Shown: one piece after another, positions 15,368-23,418 of the stretch | Position numbering within the stretch: position 1 is the stretch's first letter | Layout: every line of letters starts with the position of its first letter | Assembly: GCA_039815365.1 (NCBI GenBank) | Contig: JBCBZK010000038.1 | Location: 1-27,348 of the forward strand | DNA length: 27,348 bases | DNA from: CALBPI01 sp039815365 | GTDB taxonomy: Bacteria; Pseudomonadota; Gammaproteobacteria; Steroidobacterales; Woeseiaceae | Direction: 5' to 3' | Position numbers and translations under genes: made by a program | The notes under the pieces: generated by a model | The model's database searches: none | What the model was told of the DNA's origin: nothing | Seen by the model: the letters and a program-made list of their open reading frames with translations, nothing else

Positions 15368-16857
15368 AGCTGGCGCGAGTATGGCGTTGGGTTGCGAGTA
15401 TCGGCTTGCTGCTTGCATTGCTTGTAGCGTTACGTTTGATTGTTTCAACGACGGATGGCGTACTCGATGTCTGGACGCGCTTGCAAAGCGCACCAGCGAT
15501 TATTCGTTACGCCGCATTGGCTGCGTTGGTCATTGTTGTTGTGATTTTCGCCGTGCTTTGCTGGAGATTGCTGCGTCCACGCCGCACACAACAGGCAACC
15601 GCAGCTGCAGTCGTCTTCGATGAAGCCGCATTACGCGCCGAGGTCGCCGATATGGGGCAGAGCGGCGCCGATGTCAGCGCCGTCGAAACTGAGCTCCAAC
15701 ATCTTGAAGGTCATCGTGATGCTGACGCACTTGAGATTGCTCTGTTCGGCGAAGTAAGCACCGGTAAGACATCGTTGGCGAAAGCGCTGCTGCCCGATGC
15801 AGAGGTTGTGATCAGCCCGCTGGCTGGTTCGACAACCGAAGTGGCGCGCTACGCATGGCAAGCCAGCACTGGAGCGACGATTACGCTGTCCGACTTGCCA
15901 GGTCTTGATGCGGTTGGCAAGACGTTGGATGCCGCAATGATGGATGAGGCCAGACGAGCGCATGCGGTCGTGTTCGTTACTGATGGCGATTTGACGCGTC
16001 AACAGTTAGAGGCTCTCACAACGCTTGCGGCATTACGAAAACCGCTGATCGTCACGCTCAACAAAGCCGATCGTTACAGCCGCGATGAGCAGGCGACGTT
16101 GTTAACCCGGCTACAGGAACGCATCAGCGCGGCTAGCGATGGCGCCGATCCGGTGTTGATCGTCACCGTTGCTGGCGGCGAGCAAAGCGTCGTGGTTGAG
16201 GATGCGAGCGGCACGCAATCACCTGGAACACGCGCGCGCCAACCGGATGTCAGTCAACTCGTGCTTGCACTGGAGGAATTGCTCGGCGGAGACCTGGCCG
16301 TCGTTAATGCCCTGCGTGAGCAGTCGCTACTCAGCCTTGCGAACGAAAAACTTCTTGCTGCGAAAAATGATTACCGCCAACAACGTGCCGCGCACATCGT
16401 TCGCGACACCACCCGTAAGGCTGTGGTTGGCGCGCTGGCAGCTGTGACACCGGGAACGGATATCGTGATTCAGGGGTATTTGGGTAGCTCGATGACCAAA
16501 CGACTGTGCGCGCTCTACGGACAACAGGCGCGCGAGTTGGATATTGAGTCGTTTCTTAACTTGAGTCAAAGCCGCGTGGGTACCGCGTTGCCGGTAACGC
16601 TGGCGATTGCGGGCAACGGTCTGAAAGCGTTTCCCGGTGCTGGCACTATCGCCGGAGGTCTGGTGCATGCAGTGGCTTACGGCCTCATTTTTGATGCGGT
16701 GGGCCGGGGATTGATCGCGTCTTTAGAGGCGCATGGTGCATTCGCTGCCGAGCAGGCTGCCAACGCGGTGCGCGATTCGTTTGAAGACAATCTGAATGAC
16801 AGCGTCAAGCGTATCGCGCGTCTTGCCCTTGATATCAAGCGCAGCGCTGATGACTGA
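15364..16857 (+). CDS. Membrane-anchored GTPase with DUF697-like C-terminus (first of a pair)
   Basis: The 497-residue product has two N-terminal membrane segments (about 12-28 and 48-69), then a TRAFAC-type GTPase domain: G1 GEVSTGKTS (129-137), a candidate G2 threonine in GSTTEV (155-160), G3 DLPG (177-180) and G4 NKAD (233-236). The C-terminal part (about 360-480) has glycine- and alanine-rich hydrophobic segments around VTPGTDIVIQGYLG, similar to the membrane-associating DUF697/YcjF region. The next gene is a paralogue, suggesting a hetero-oligomer. The start at 15364 overlaps the leader ORF stop (ATGA). GTP binding is well supported; a role in membrane remodelling, envelope stress or protein targeting is only inference. 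Confidence 0.8.
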   Translation: MKLARVWRWVASIGLLLALLVALRLIVSTTDGVLDVWTRLQSAPAIIRYAALAALVIVVVIFAVLCWRLLRPRRTQQATAAAVVFDEAALRAEVADMGQSGADVSAVETELQHLEGHRDADALEIALFGEVSTGKTSLAKALLPDAEVVISPLAGSTTEVARYAWQASTGATITLSDLPGLDAVGKTLDAAMMDEARRAHAVVFVTDGDLTRQQLEALTTLAALRKPLIVTLNKADRYSRDEQATLLTRLQERISAASDGADPVLIVTVAGGEQSVVVEDASGTQSPGTRARQPDVSQLVLALEELLGGDLAVVNALREQSLLSLANEKLLAAKNDYRQQRAAHIVRDTTRKAVVGALAAVTPGTDIVIQGYLGSSMTKRLCALYGQQARELDIESFLNLSQSRVGTALPVTLAIAGNGLKAFPGAGTIAGGLVHAVAYGLIFDAVGRGLIASLEAHGAFAAEQAANAVRDSFEDNLNDSVKRIARLALDIKRSADD

Positions 16858-18145
16858 ATCGAACAGCCACGAACATCTCAAACTTGCCCGCAGCTCGCTG
16901 ACCGAGTTGCTGGACGACAAACGCCTACCGTCGGTCGTGCGCGAATCGCTGCGCGGCGACTACGTACAAGTGCGTGCCATGTTGGAAAAACTGGAGCACG
17001 GGCATCTGCACATCGCAGCCTTTGGTCGGGTGAGCACGGGTAAGTCTTCCTTGCTCAACGCGCTGGTCGGCGAAGCTGTATTCAATGTGAGCGCGTTGCA
17101 TGGCGAGACGCGCCATAGCGAAATGGCCGCCCTCGACGAGCGAGCTGCTGGCGGCATTTTCGTCATCGATACGCCGGGCATTGATGAGGCCGACGGCGCC
17201 GCACGTGAACGCGCAGCTCACGAGGTTGCCGGTCGCGCCGATATCATCATTTTCGTTGTTGACAGTGACCTTACCGATAGTGAGTTCTCGGCATTGCAGA
17301 CACTAGCCGCTTTGCCGCCTCCGGTATTGCTTGCGCTGAACAAGAGCGATCGATATAGCGCTTCGGAGTTAGCGCTGTTGCTGAACGCAATCACCGAACG
17401 GGTCGCACCTTTTCTTGCAGCCGAGCGTGTTCTTGCGGTGTGCGCCAACCCGCGCGCGGTACCGATGGTGGTTCTCGACGCAGACGGTAACGAGCGCGAG
17501 ACGCTGCGAGAGCAGGCGCCTGATATCGAAGCTTTGCGTGAGTTGCTTTGGCATATCGCCGAGCGCGATGGCAAGACGCTGGCTGCGTTGAATGCATCGT
17601 TGTTCGCTGCAGATTTGTCAGACAAAGTGGGTCAGCGCCTGATTGCGGCACGTAGCGAAGTTGCTGATCGACTGGTGCGAACCTACTGCGTTGGCAAAGG
17701 CGTTGCAGTAGCCCTGAACCCGATCCCGGTTGCGGACTTGCTTGCTGCTGCCGCGATTGATATTGGCATGGTAGTGCATTTGTCCCGCGTCTTCGCATTG
17801 CCGTTGTCCCGCAATGATGCGGGAAAACTGGTACGGGTCATCACGGGTGAGGCTATCGCATTGATGGGATCGGTGTGGGCCGTGCACTTTATCTCCAGCG
17901 CGTTGAAGGTTGGCACTGCAGGGCTCTCCACTGCGCTTACCGCTGTCGCCCAAGGCGCAGTTGCTTACTATGGCACTTACGTCATTGGCCAAGTGGCTAG
18001 GGAGTATCTGGCCGCAGGTTGTTCGTGGGGAGACGCCGGCCCCAAAACAGTCGTTCGTGACATTCTCGCTTCGCTGGACCGCGATTCAGTGTTAAAAATG
18101 GCGCGCGAAGATATTCGCGCCAGAATAAAAGGAAGCGCATCATGA
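16850..18145 (+). CDS. GTPase with DUF697-like C-terminus (second of a pair)
   Basis: This 431-residue paralogue of the preceding GTPase has no N-terminal membrane anchor. Motifs are G1 GRVSTGKSS (59-67), G3 DTPG (107-110) and G4 NKSD (164-167). The stretch after G3 matches the first protein closely in pattern (VVDSDLTDSEFSALQTLAAL against VTDGDLTRQQLEALTTLAAL). The C-terminal half is hydrophobic, with NPIPVADLLAAAAIDIGMV (a P-x-AD motif typical of DUF697) and further segments around residues 325-385. ATG 16850 overlaps the previous stop by 8 bases; upstream in-frame codons lie inside that gene. One anchored and one unanchored paralogue side by side resembles paired bacterial dynamin-like proteins in arrangement, though I do not claim homology to dynamins. 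Confidence 0.82.
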   Translation: MTESNSHEHLKLARSSLTELLDDKRLPSVVRESLRGDYVQVRAMLEKLEHGHLHIAAFGRVSTGKSSLLNALVGEAVFNVSALHGETRHSEMAALDERAAGGIFVIDTPGIDEADGAARERAAHEVAGRADIIIFVVDSDLTDSEFSALQTLAALPPPVLLALNKSDRYSASELALLLNAITERVAPFLAAERVLAVCANPRAVPMVVLDADGNERETLREQAPDIEALRELLWHIAERDGKTLAALNASLFAADLSDKVGQRLIAARSEVADRLVRTYCVGKGVAVALNPIPVADLLAAAAIDIGMVVHLSRVFALPLSRNDAGKLVRVITGEAIALMGSVWAVHFISSALKVGTAGLSTALTAVAQGAVAYYGTYVIGQVAREYLAAGCSWGDAGPKTVVRDILASLDRDSVLKMAREDIRARIKGSAS

Positions 18146-18675
18146 TACGGCAAGTGATATTTTCTCACGGTCTTGAGTCGGGTCCGTGGGGAAGCAAGAT
18201 CAAAGTGATGGCAGAGGTCGCGCGGCGATTGGGTTACGCGGTGACGTCGGTTGACTATCAAGGCATGCGTGAGCCGCAACCACGGGTAGACAAGCTGCTG
18301 GCGACGATTGATGCGCAGCCTGCCGAATGCACGGTGTTGGTCGGTTCAAGCATGGGCGGTCATGTTGCAACGGCAGCGGCCAGCGCTCGTGATGTGAACG
18401 GTCTGTTCGTGCTGGCGCCAGCTTTTTTTATGCCGGGCTACGAAGACATCACCCCGCAAGTACCGGCGTGTGAGATGCATATCGTCCACGGTTGGCATGA
18501 CGATGTCGTGCCGGTTGATCACAGCATTCGTTACGCGCGCGATGCCGCTGTGAGCCTGCACTTGGTGGATAGCGATCACCGGCTCGGTAGCGCCATGGCA
18601 ACGATTTCTGATCGGCTGGAGACCTTCCTTCGGCATTTTGTACCTGTCACTGAACTAGGAGAGACATTTCAATGA
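18142..18675 (+). CDS. Small alpha/beta hydrolase
   Basis: A compact 177-residue alpha/beta hydrolase with FSHGLESGPWGSK near the N-terminus (oxyanion region), nucleophile elbow GSSMGG (68-73, likely nucleophile S70), acid D120 or D121 in GWHDDVVP and histidine H146 in DSDHRL. Size and the HGLESGP motif fit the YqiA/RBBP9-like group of small esterases. The substrate is unknown. The ATG at 18142 overlaps the GTPase stop (ATGA), so it belongs to the same operon. Confidence 0.85.
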   Translation: MIRQVIFSHGLESGPWGSKIKVMAEVARRLGYAVTSVDYQGMREPQPRVDKLLATIDAQPAECTVLVGSSMGGHVATAAASARDVNGLFVLAPAFFMPGYEDITPQVPACEMHIVHGWHDDVVPVDHSIRYARDAAVSLHLVDSDHRLGSAMATISDRLETFLRHFVPVTELGETFQ

Positions 18676-18905
18676 AGACTGTATTCACGATGATACTGGT
18701 GTTAGCGATGACGGCGTGTGGCGGCAGCGATGCGCCGGAAGCCGAAGTCGCTGAACCTGCTGCAGATACCCGCTTGACGGATGCCGTCAATGAGCCGCTG
18801 GACAAAGCGAAAGCGGTTGAGGATCTGGCACAGCAACGCAAAGCGGACATGGACGCAAAACTTGAAGAAATGGAAGGCACAGCGACCACGGACGATACGC
18901 CGTGA
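18672..18905 (+). CDS. Small lipoprotein, 77 aa
   Basis: MKTVFTMILVLAMTAC is a typical lipoprotein signal with lipidation at C16; glycine and serine after the cysteine favour outer-membrane sorting. The mature part is acidic (AEVAEPAAD), then contains a helix-forming segment with heptad character (about 42-68), and has no other domain. AGGAG lies about 10 bases before ATG 18672, which also overlaps the hydrolase stop (ATGA). I recognise no family. It is the only clearly periplasmic product of the GTPase operon. Confidence 0.75.
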   Translation: MKTVFTMILVLAMTACGGSDAPEAEVAEPAADTRLTDAVNEPLDKAKAVEDLAQQRKADMDAKLEEMEGTATTDDTP

Positions 18906-19804
18906 CACAGTCCTATCCGTATCACATCGTCGATGTGTTCACGGAGCAACGCTTTGGCGGCAATCCATTGGCGGTCGTACTTGACGCAGAAGGTCTGAGC
19001 AGTGCGCAAATGCAACGTATTGCGCGTGAATTCAATTTCTCTGAGTCCACGTTCGTATTGCCCGCGGATGACGCGTCGACGTGCAGTCAGCGCGTGCGTA
19101 TCTTCACGCCAACCAAGGAGGTGCCGTTCGCGGGTCACCCGAATATTGGTACAGCCTGGGTATTAGCACAGTGCGGTCGATTCGGTGACAGTATTGAATC
19201 AGTCACAACACGGTTCGATGAGTTGGCAGGCGAGGTTGCGATTGCGTTTCAACGCTCGCCTGCGGGGAGCATCTGCGTTGAGTTGCGCGCACCGCAACCG
19301 CTGCGCGTCGGTGATCGAGTGTCGGTCGAGGCAATCTCGCGTGTGTTAGGTCTTCCTGAACACGCAATCTGCACGTCAGATCATGAGCCTGTCGAGGCAT
19401 CAGTAGGTTTACCGTTTACGATCGTGGGGTTACGCGATAGCGACGCGCTGCAACGTGCGTCGATTGACCTTGCCGCGTTAGGCGAACAGCGCGATCTCGG
19501 CCTGAATCCCGATATCTACTGCTACGTGCGCGATCAACAAACGATCAACGCACGCATGTTTGCGCCTTTCGATGGCGTCATTGAAGACCCTGCGACAGGC
19601 AGTGCCAGTTGCGCTGTCGTTGCACTACTGCATCAGGCGATGGCGGGTGCACCTGACGCGCTTGAATGGCAGCTGACCCAAGGTGTTCACATGGGGCGTC
19701 CCAGCCATCTTGTTGCACGCACGCTTTGGGATGGCGACGTCGTCACTGACGTCTATCTGGGTGGTAGCTGTGTAGCGTTCGCACAAGGTGAATTGCAGGC
19801 CTAG
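18902..19804 (+). CDS. PhzF-family isomerase/epimerase
   Basis: The 300-residue product has the PhzF diaminopimelate-epimerase-like double fold. YHIVDVFTEQRFGGNPLAVV opens the protein, the catalytic glutamate is E48 in NFSEST, PFAGHPNIGTAWVL follows, and EDPATGSASCAV marks the second half. PhzF itself isomerises trans-2,3-dihydro-3-hydroxyanthranilate in phenazine synthesis, but most family members have unknown substrates and no other phenazine gene is present. GTG 18902 overlaps the lipoprotein stop (GTGA). The stop shares a CTAG with the glucokinase stop on the other strand. Confidence 0.9.
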   Translation: MTQSYPYHIVDVFTEQRFGGNPLAVVLDAEGLSSAQMQRIAREFNFSESTFVLPADDASTCSQRVRIFTPTKEVPFAGHPNIGTAWVLAQCGRFGDSIESVTTRFDELAGEVAIAFQRSPAGSICVELRAPQPLRVGDRVSVEAISRVLGLPEHAICTSDHEPVEASVGLPFTIVGLRDSDALQRASIDLAALGEQRDLGLNPDIYCYVRDQQTINARMFAPFDGVIEDPATGSASCAVVALLHQAMAGAPDALEWQLTQGVHMGRPSHLVARTLWDGDVVTDVYLGGSCVAFAQGELQA

Positions 19805-20757
19805 CTGCGCGCGGAGAGATAGCCTGCCAATCCTGCCAGCGCCGGCGTGTCGTGCGTGATCAGGTAGGTTGGAATATTGCCGAGATAATCGCGATAGCGC
19901 CCCTTATCGACAAAGCGCTCCCGAAATCGTGATGCCATAAAGACGTCCCGGTTAGCAGGCAAAATCCCGCCGCCAAGATATACGCCGCCGCGCGCGCCTA
20001 ACGTCAATGCGACGTCCCCGGCAACGGTTGCCAGAAAGTTAAAGAACTGTGTAAACGTAGCGATTGCTGCCGGGTCACCCGCGGTGGCCGCAGCACTGAT
20101 TTGCTCTGCATCCAGCGTTTGGGTATGCAGAGCCGCATGCAGCAATTCCAAACCATCGCCGCAGAGTATTCGCTCAGCTGAACAATGTCCGAAACGTTCG
20201 CGAACGTTATCAATAAGGCGTGCCTCCGCTGCATTGGTTGCGGGCAACGTGACGTGCCCACCTTCGCCGGCTATCGCATGTGCGCGTCCGTTAGCAATCG
20301 TCAGCCCGGCAACGCCAAGACCGGTACCCGGACCGATAAGCGCGCAGGTGGCATTCGGGTCTTTGGTGCCGCCGCCAAGACTGATCATGTCGGTGCTTTG
20401 CAGATGCGGCAAGGCGTAGGCGAGTGCTTCAAAATCGTTGATGACCAACAACTCATCTAACCCTAGCGTTGCGCGAAGATCGTGCGTGTTGAACGTCCAT
20501 TGGATGTTCAACAAGCTCAGCGTATCGCCCGTTACCGGTCCTGCGATCGCAAGCAGCGCGCCGCCCGGTGTGACATCTGCTGCCAGCAGACTCAGGTATT
20601 GCTTCAGCATCCCGTCAATCGTGTCGAACGACGCATTGCTTAATTTATGCAGATCCGTAAGCCTGCCGGCGTCTGAGCCATCCTGCTGCCACAGCGCGAC
20701 GCGCGAGTTCGTGCCGCCAATGTCGGCCACCAGCCAGCGTTGAATTGTTGATGCCAC
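19801..20757 (-). CDS. glk: Glucokinase
   Basis: ATP-dependent glucose phosphorylation at the entry of glycolysis. The protein has VADIGGTNSRVALW near its N-terminus (phosphate-binding), LLVINDFEALAYALP, LIGPGTGLGVAGL and AGEGGHVTLP, all landmarks of the proteobacterial Glk family rather than the ROK family. I prefer GTG 20757 (318 residues) because AGGAG lies 9 bases upstream and it puts the IGGTN motif at the usual distance from the start. An in-frame ATG at 20778 would add seven residues but has no ribosome-binding site. Its last codons converge with the PhzF gene, and the two stop codons share CTAG. Confidence 0.92.
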   Translation of the reverse strand: MASTIQRWLVADIGGTNSRVALWQQDGSDAGRLTDLHKLSNASFDTIDGMLKQYLSLLAADVTPGGALLAIAGPVTGDTLSLLNIQWTFNTHDLRATLGLDELLVINDFEALAYALPHLQSTDMISLGGGTKDPNATCALIGPGTGLGVAGLTIANGRAHAIAGEGGHVTLPATNAAEARLIDNVRERFGHCSAERILCGDGLELLHAALHTQTLDAEQISAAATAGDPAAIATFTQFFNFLATVAGDVALTLGARGGVYLGGGILPANRDVFMASRFRERFVDKGRYRDYLGNIPTYLITHDTPALAGLAGYLSARS

Positions 20758-20766
20758 GTTCTTATG

Positions 20767-20771
20767 CTCCT
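20767..20771 (-). promoter_or_regulatory. Ribosome-binding site favouring the GTG start of glk
   Basis: AGGAG on the minus strand lies 9 bases before GTG 20757 and inside the longer frame that begins at ATG 20778. It is the only good site here and argues for the shorter protein. Confidence 0.45.
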
Positions 20772-20848
20772 GCCGCATTTAATGCCGCGCGCAAGGGTTG
20801 CCCAGCGACGCGGGAAATTCAAGCGCCTGTGTGTCATAGCGTGTGCGG

Positions 20849-20854
20849 TACACT
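20849..20854 (+). promoter_or_regulatory. -10 element for plsB with start-codon TSS
   Basis: TACACT is followed by six bases (AGCGCC) and then ATG 20861, the same geometry as at 10114 and 15287. A weak CTGTGT (20827-20832) could be the -35 at a 16-bp spacer. The predicted transcript would begin on the A of an 8-codon leader ORF. Confidence 0.5.
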
Positions 20855-20860
20855 AGCGCC

Positions 20861-20887
20861 ATGCTGAAGACAAAGATGATCGAATGA
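20861..20887 (+). CDS. 8-codon leader ORF coupled to plsB
   Basis: ATG 20861 encodes MLKTKMIE and ends with TGA 20885-20887, overlapping the plsB ATG as ATGA. It begins 6 bases after the TACACT -10. plsB has only a weak purine stretch before its ATG, so translation may be coupled to this mini-ORF. It is too short to judge from its peptide; the evidence is the geometry shared with the leader ORF at 15299. Confidence 0.45.
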   Translation: MLKTKMIE

Positions 20888-23418
20888 CAGGTTTGCGGGC
20901 ACAAATACAGCGTGTTCTTGCGCGTTTTGTCGGGCTTTGGGTTCGACCTGCGGTCGCCAGTGACGATGTCATCGAGCGACTGCGGGCAATCAGCCAACGC
21001 CCTGAGGCGCGCATCGTTTATGTTCTTGAGTCGGGCGGTCTCGCCGACGTCTTGACCCTCGAACGCGTCACGCAGACACATGATTTGCCGTCCCCTAACA
21101 ATGATCTGGCATTTGCAGATCAGGATATAGGTCGATCTCTGGTTGTGCTGCGACGCCTTAAGGGGCTGTTGTTCCGGCGTCGGTCGCGCAAGCAGTCGCG
21201 CCGGTTAACGCGCTTGATGGACGTTGTCGTGGCCTATGCACAATCCGAACCTGCGCCCGCGGTTGCCCAGCAGCTATATCTTGTGCCGGTAGGTATCTAT
21301 TGGGGCAGGGCGCCTGGCAAAGAGCGCTCGTGGCTCAGTTCGGCATTCTCCGAAGACTGGGAAGTGGGTGGGCGCACGCGCAAACTCATCACGACCTTGT
21401 TTCAGGGTCGACAGACGTTGATGCAGTTCTCCGAGCCGATGCAATTGTCACCGCTTATGGAGTCAGGGCTCAGTAGCGAGCGCACATTGCGCAAGACTTC
21501 GCGCGTGTTGCGTGTACATTTTCGACGCCGTCGTGAAGCGACCGTCGGTCCGGACATGTCGCACCGGCGCACATTGATTAACGAGATTTTGCACGATCCT
21601 GCGGTGCAGCAGGCGATCGTTGCCAGCGGTGAGTCTGGCACGCGGGCGCGAAGCAAAGCAGAAAAGAAAGCGCGAAAATATGCGGTCGAAATTGCCGCTG
21701 ATTTGTCTTACTCGACAGTGCGTCTGCTCGAGCGCGTGCTGACCTGGCTGTGGCAGAGAATTTACGACGGTGTCGCCGTTCATGGCACCGAACGTCTGCA
21801 TGAAGTCGCTGAAGGGAACGAGCTCATTTACGTGCCGTGTCACCGGAGCCATTTCGATTATTTGCTGCTGTCTTACGTGTTGTACAAACAAGGCCTGTCC
21901 CTGCCGTACGTTGCTGCTGGCATCAATCTGAACTTACCGGTCGCCGGGTCCATTCTGCGCCGCGGAGGCGCTTTTTTCCTGCGGCGTACGTTCAGCGGCA
22001 ATCGTCTCTATTCATCTGTTTTTCGGGCCTACGTACGCGCCCTGCAGACGCGTGGTTACCCTTTGGAGTACTTTATCGAGGGTGGCCGCAGTCGTACTGG
22101 ACGCCTGCTGACGCCGAAAGGTGGGATGCTTAGCATGAGTATTCAGGCCTATCTGGAAGACTCGCGACGCCCTGTACAGTTTATTCCAGTCTATTTTGGC
22201 TACGAGCGTCTCATCGAGGGTACCGCCTTCATTGGCGAGCTGCGCGGGGATACGAAGAAGAAAGAATCATTGTTTGGTTTGTTTCGCTCGTTGCGCGCGC
22301 TACGTGAGCAATTTGGTCAGGTGTACGTGAATTTTGGTGAGGCGATTGATCTTGCCCAGTTGCTTGATACGCAAGCACCAGAGTGGCGCAGCTTTGAGCC
22401 AAGTGAGACGAGTAAGCCTGCGTGGCTATCTGCCGTCGTTGACCAGCTGGGCTGGCAGATTCTGGAGCGAATCAACTCCGCAGCAGCGGTAACGCCGATC
22501 AGTCTGTTGGCGCTGGCGCTGTTGGGTACACCGAAACAAGCAATGGCTCGCGCTGATTTGAAACGTCAATTGGCGCTCTATCAAACGCTTTATGAGCGCA
22601 CGCCTTACAGTGACTTTGCGACGCTGCCAACGCTCTCGCCGGACGACATTATTGCGCATGGCGTGAAACTCGACGTGATCCGCATTGAGGACCACCCGTT
22701 AGGCGACATCGTTCATTTGCCCGAGCGGCAGGCGTTATTGCTTACGTATTTTCGCAACAACATTTTGCACCTGACTGCCGTCCACTCGTTAGTGGCATCG
22801 TGCTTCATACACGGTCAGACCCTGGATATCGAAACGCTCCATCGATTGATTCGTCTGACGGCGCCGTACGTGCGCCGAGAGTTGCGCCTGAAGTGGCAGA
22901 CTGATGATGTACCCCGTGTGGTTGATATCGTCATCAATGCATTGACGGACAGTGGCTTGCTGGTTCGCGAGGGCGACACGTTGTCGCGGCCTACAGCAGG
23001 CTCGGCCGCGGCGTTCGCGCTGACGCAGCTTGGCCACTCCGTCGTGCCGATATTGCAACGCTACTACATGACGATTGCGCTGCTGGACAAGCACGGCAGC
23101 GGGACATTGAGTCAGAATGAGCTCGAGGAAACCTGTCAGTTATGCGCTGAACGACTGTCGATACTCTATGGCATGCGTTCGCCGGATTTTTTCGATCGTC
23201 GTTTGTTCCGCGATTTCGTCAGCACGCTGCGCCGCACGGGCGTGCTACGCGTTGATGATGACAAGCAACTGGTATTCGAATTGAACTTTGACAGGATCGA
23301 AGCTGATGCACGATTGGTGTTAGGCGAGCCACTGCGCCATAGCATCCTGACCGTGACCCATGACCATGAGTCGGCGGATGAGCCAGTGCACGACGATCAG
23401 GCGCGCGACAGTGACTAA
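20884..23418 (+). CDS. plsB: Glycerol-3-phosphate 1-O-acyltransferase PlsB
   Basis: Inner-membrane enzyme that acylates the sn-1 position of glycerol-3-phosphate, the first step of phospholipid synthesis. At 844 residues it is slightly longer than E. coli PlsB (807). The acyltransferase block I HRSHFD (H320 to D325, HX4D) corresponds to H306/D311 in E. coli. Block II lies around GGAFFLRRTFSGNRLY, block III is FIEGGRSRTGRLLTPKGG, and block IV follows near VQFIPVYFGYERLIEG. The C-terminal EF-like DKHGSGTLSQNELEE region and the LSILYGMRSPDFFD segment also fit. ATG 20884 overlaps the leader ORF stop. The 3' end overlaps trhO by 8 bases. Confidence 0.97.
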   Translation: MTGLRAQIQRVLARFVGLWVRPAVASDDVIERLRAISQRPEARIVYVLESGGLADVLTLERVTQTHDLPSPNNDLAFADQDIGRSLVVLRRLKGLLFRRRSRKQSRRLTRLMDVVVAYAQSEPAPAVAQQLYLVPVGIYWGRAPGKERSWLSSAFSEDWEVGGRTRKLITTLFQGRQTLMQFSEPMQLSPLMESGLSSERTLRKTSRVLRVHFRRRREATVGPDMSHRRTLINEILHDPAVQQAIVASGESGTRARSKAEKKARKYAVEIAADLSYSTVRLLERVLTWLWQRIYDGVAVHGTERLHEVAEGNELIYVPCHRSHFDYLLLSYVLYKQGLSLPYVAAGINLNLPVAGSILRRGGAFFLRRTFSGNRLYSSVFRAYVRALQTRGYPLEYFIEGGRSRTGRLLTPKGGMLSMSIQAYLEDSRRPVQFIPVYFGYERLIEGTAFIGELRGDTKKKESLFGLFRSLRALREQFGQVYVNFGEAIDLAQLLDTQAPEWRSFEPSETSKPAWLSAVVDQLGWQILERINSAAAVTPISLLALALLGTPKQAMARADLKRQLALYQTLYERTPYSDFATLPTLSPDDIIAHGVKLDVIRIEDHPLGDIVHLPERQALLLTYFRNNILHLTAVHSLVASCFIHGQTLDIETLHRLIRLTAPYVRRELRLKWQTDDVPRVVDIVINALTDSGLLVREGDTLSRPTAGSAAAFALTQLGHSVVPILQRYYMTIALLDKHGSGTLSQNELEETCQLCAERLSILYGMRSPDFFDRRLFRDFVSTLRRTGVLRVDDDKQLVFELNFDRIEADARLVLGEPLRHSILTVTHDHESADEPVHDDQARDSD

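Noticed and set aside
13448..18145. A complete prophage or eCIS locus
   Set aside because: Only a sheath-like protein is recognisable; no tube, spike, baseplate, terminase, capsid, integrase or AAA+ gene is present.
18902..19804. Phenazine biosynthesis cluster
   Set aside because: PhzF-family proteins are widespread outside phenazine synthesis and no other phz gene is nearby.
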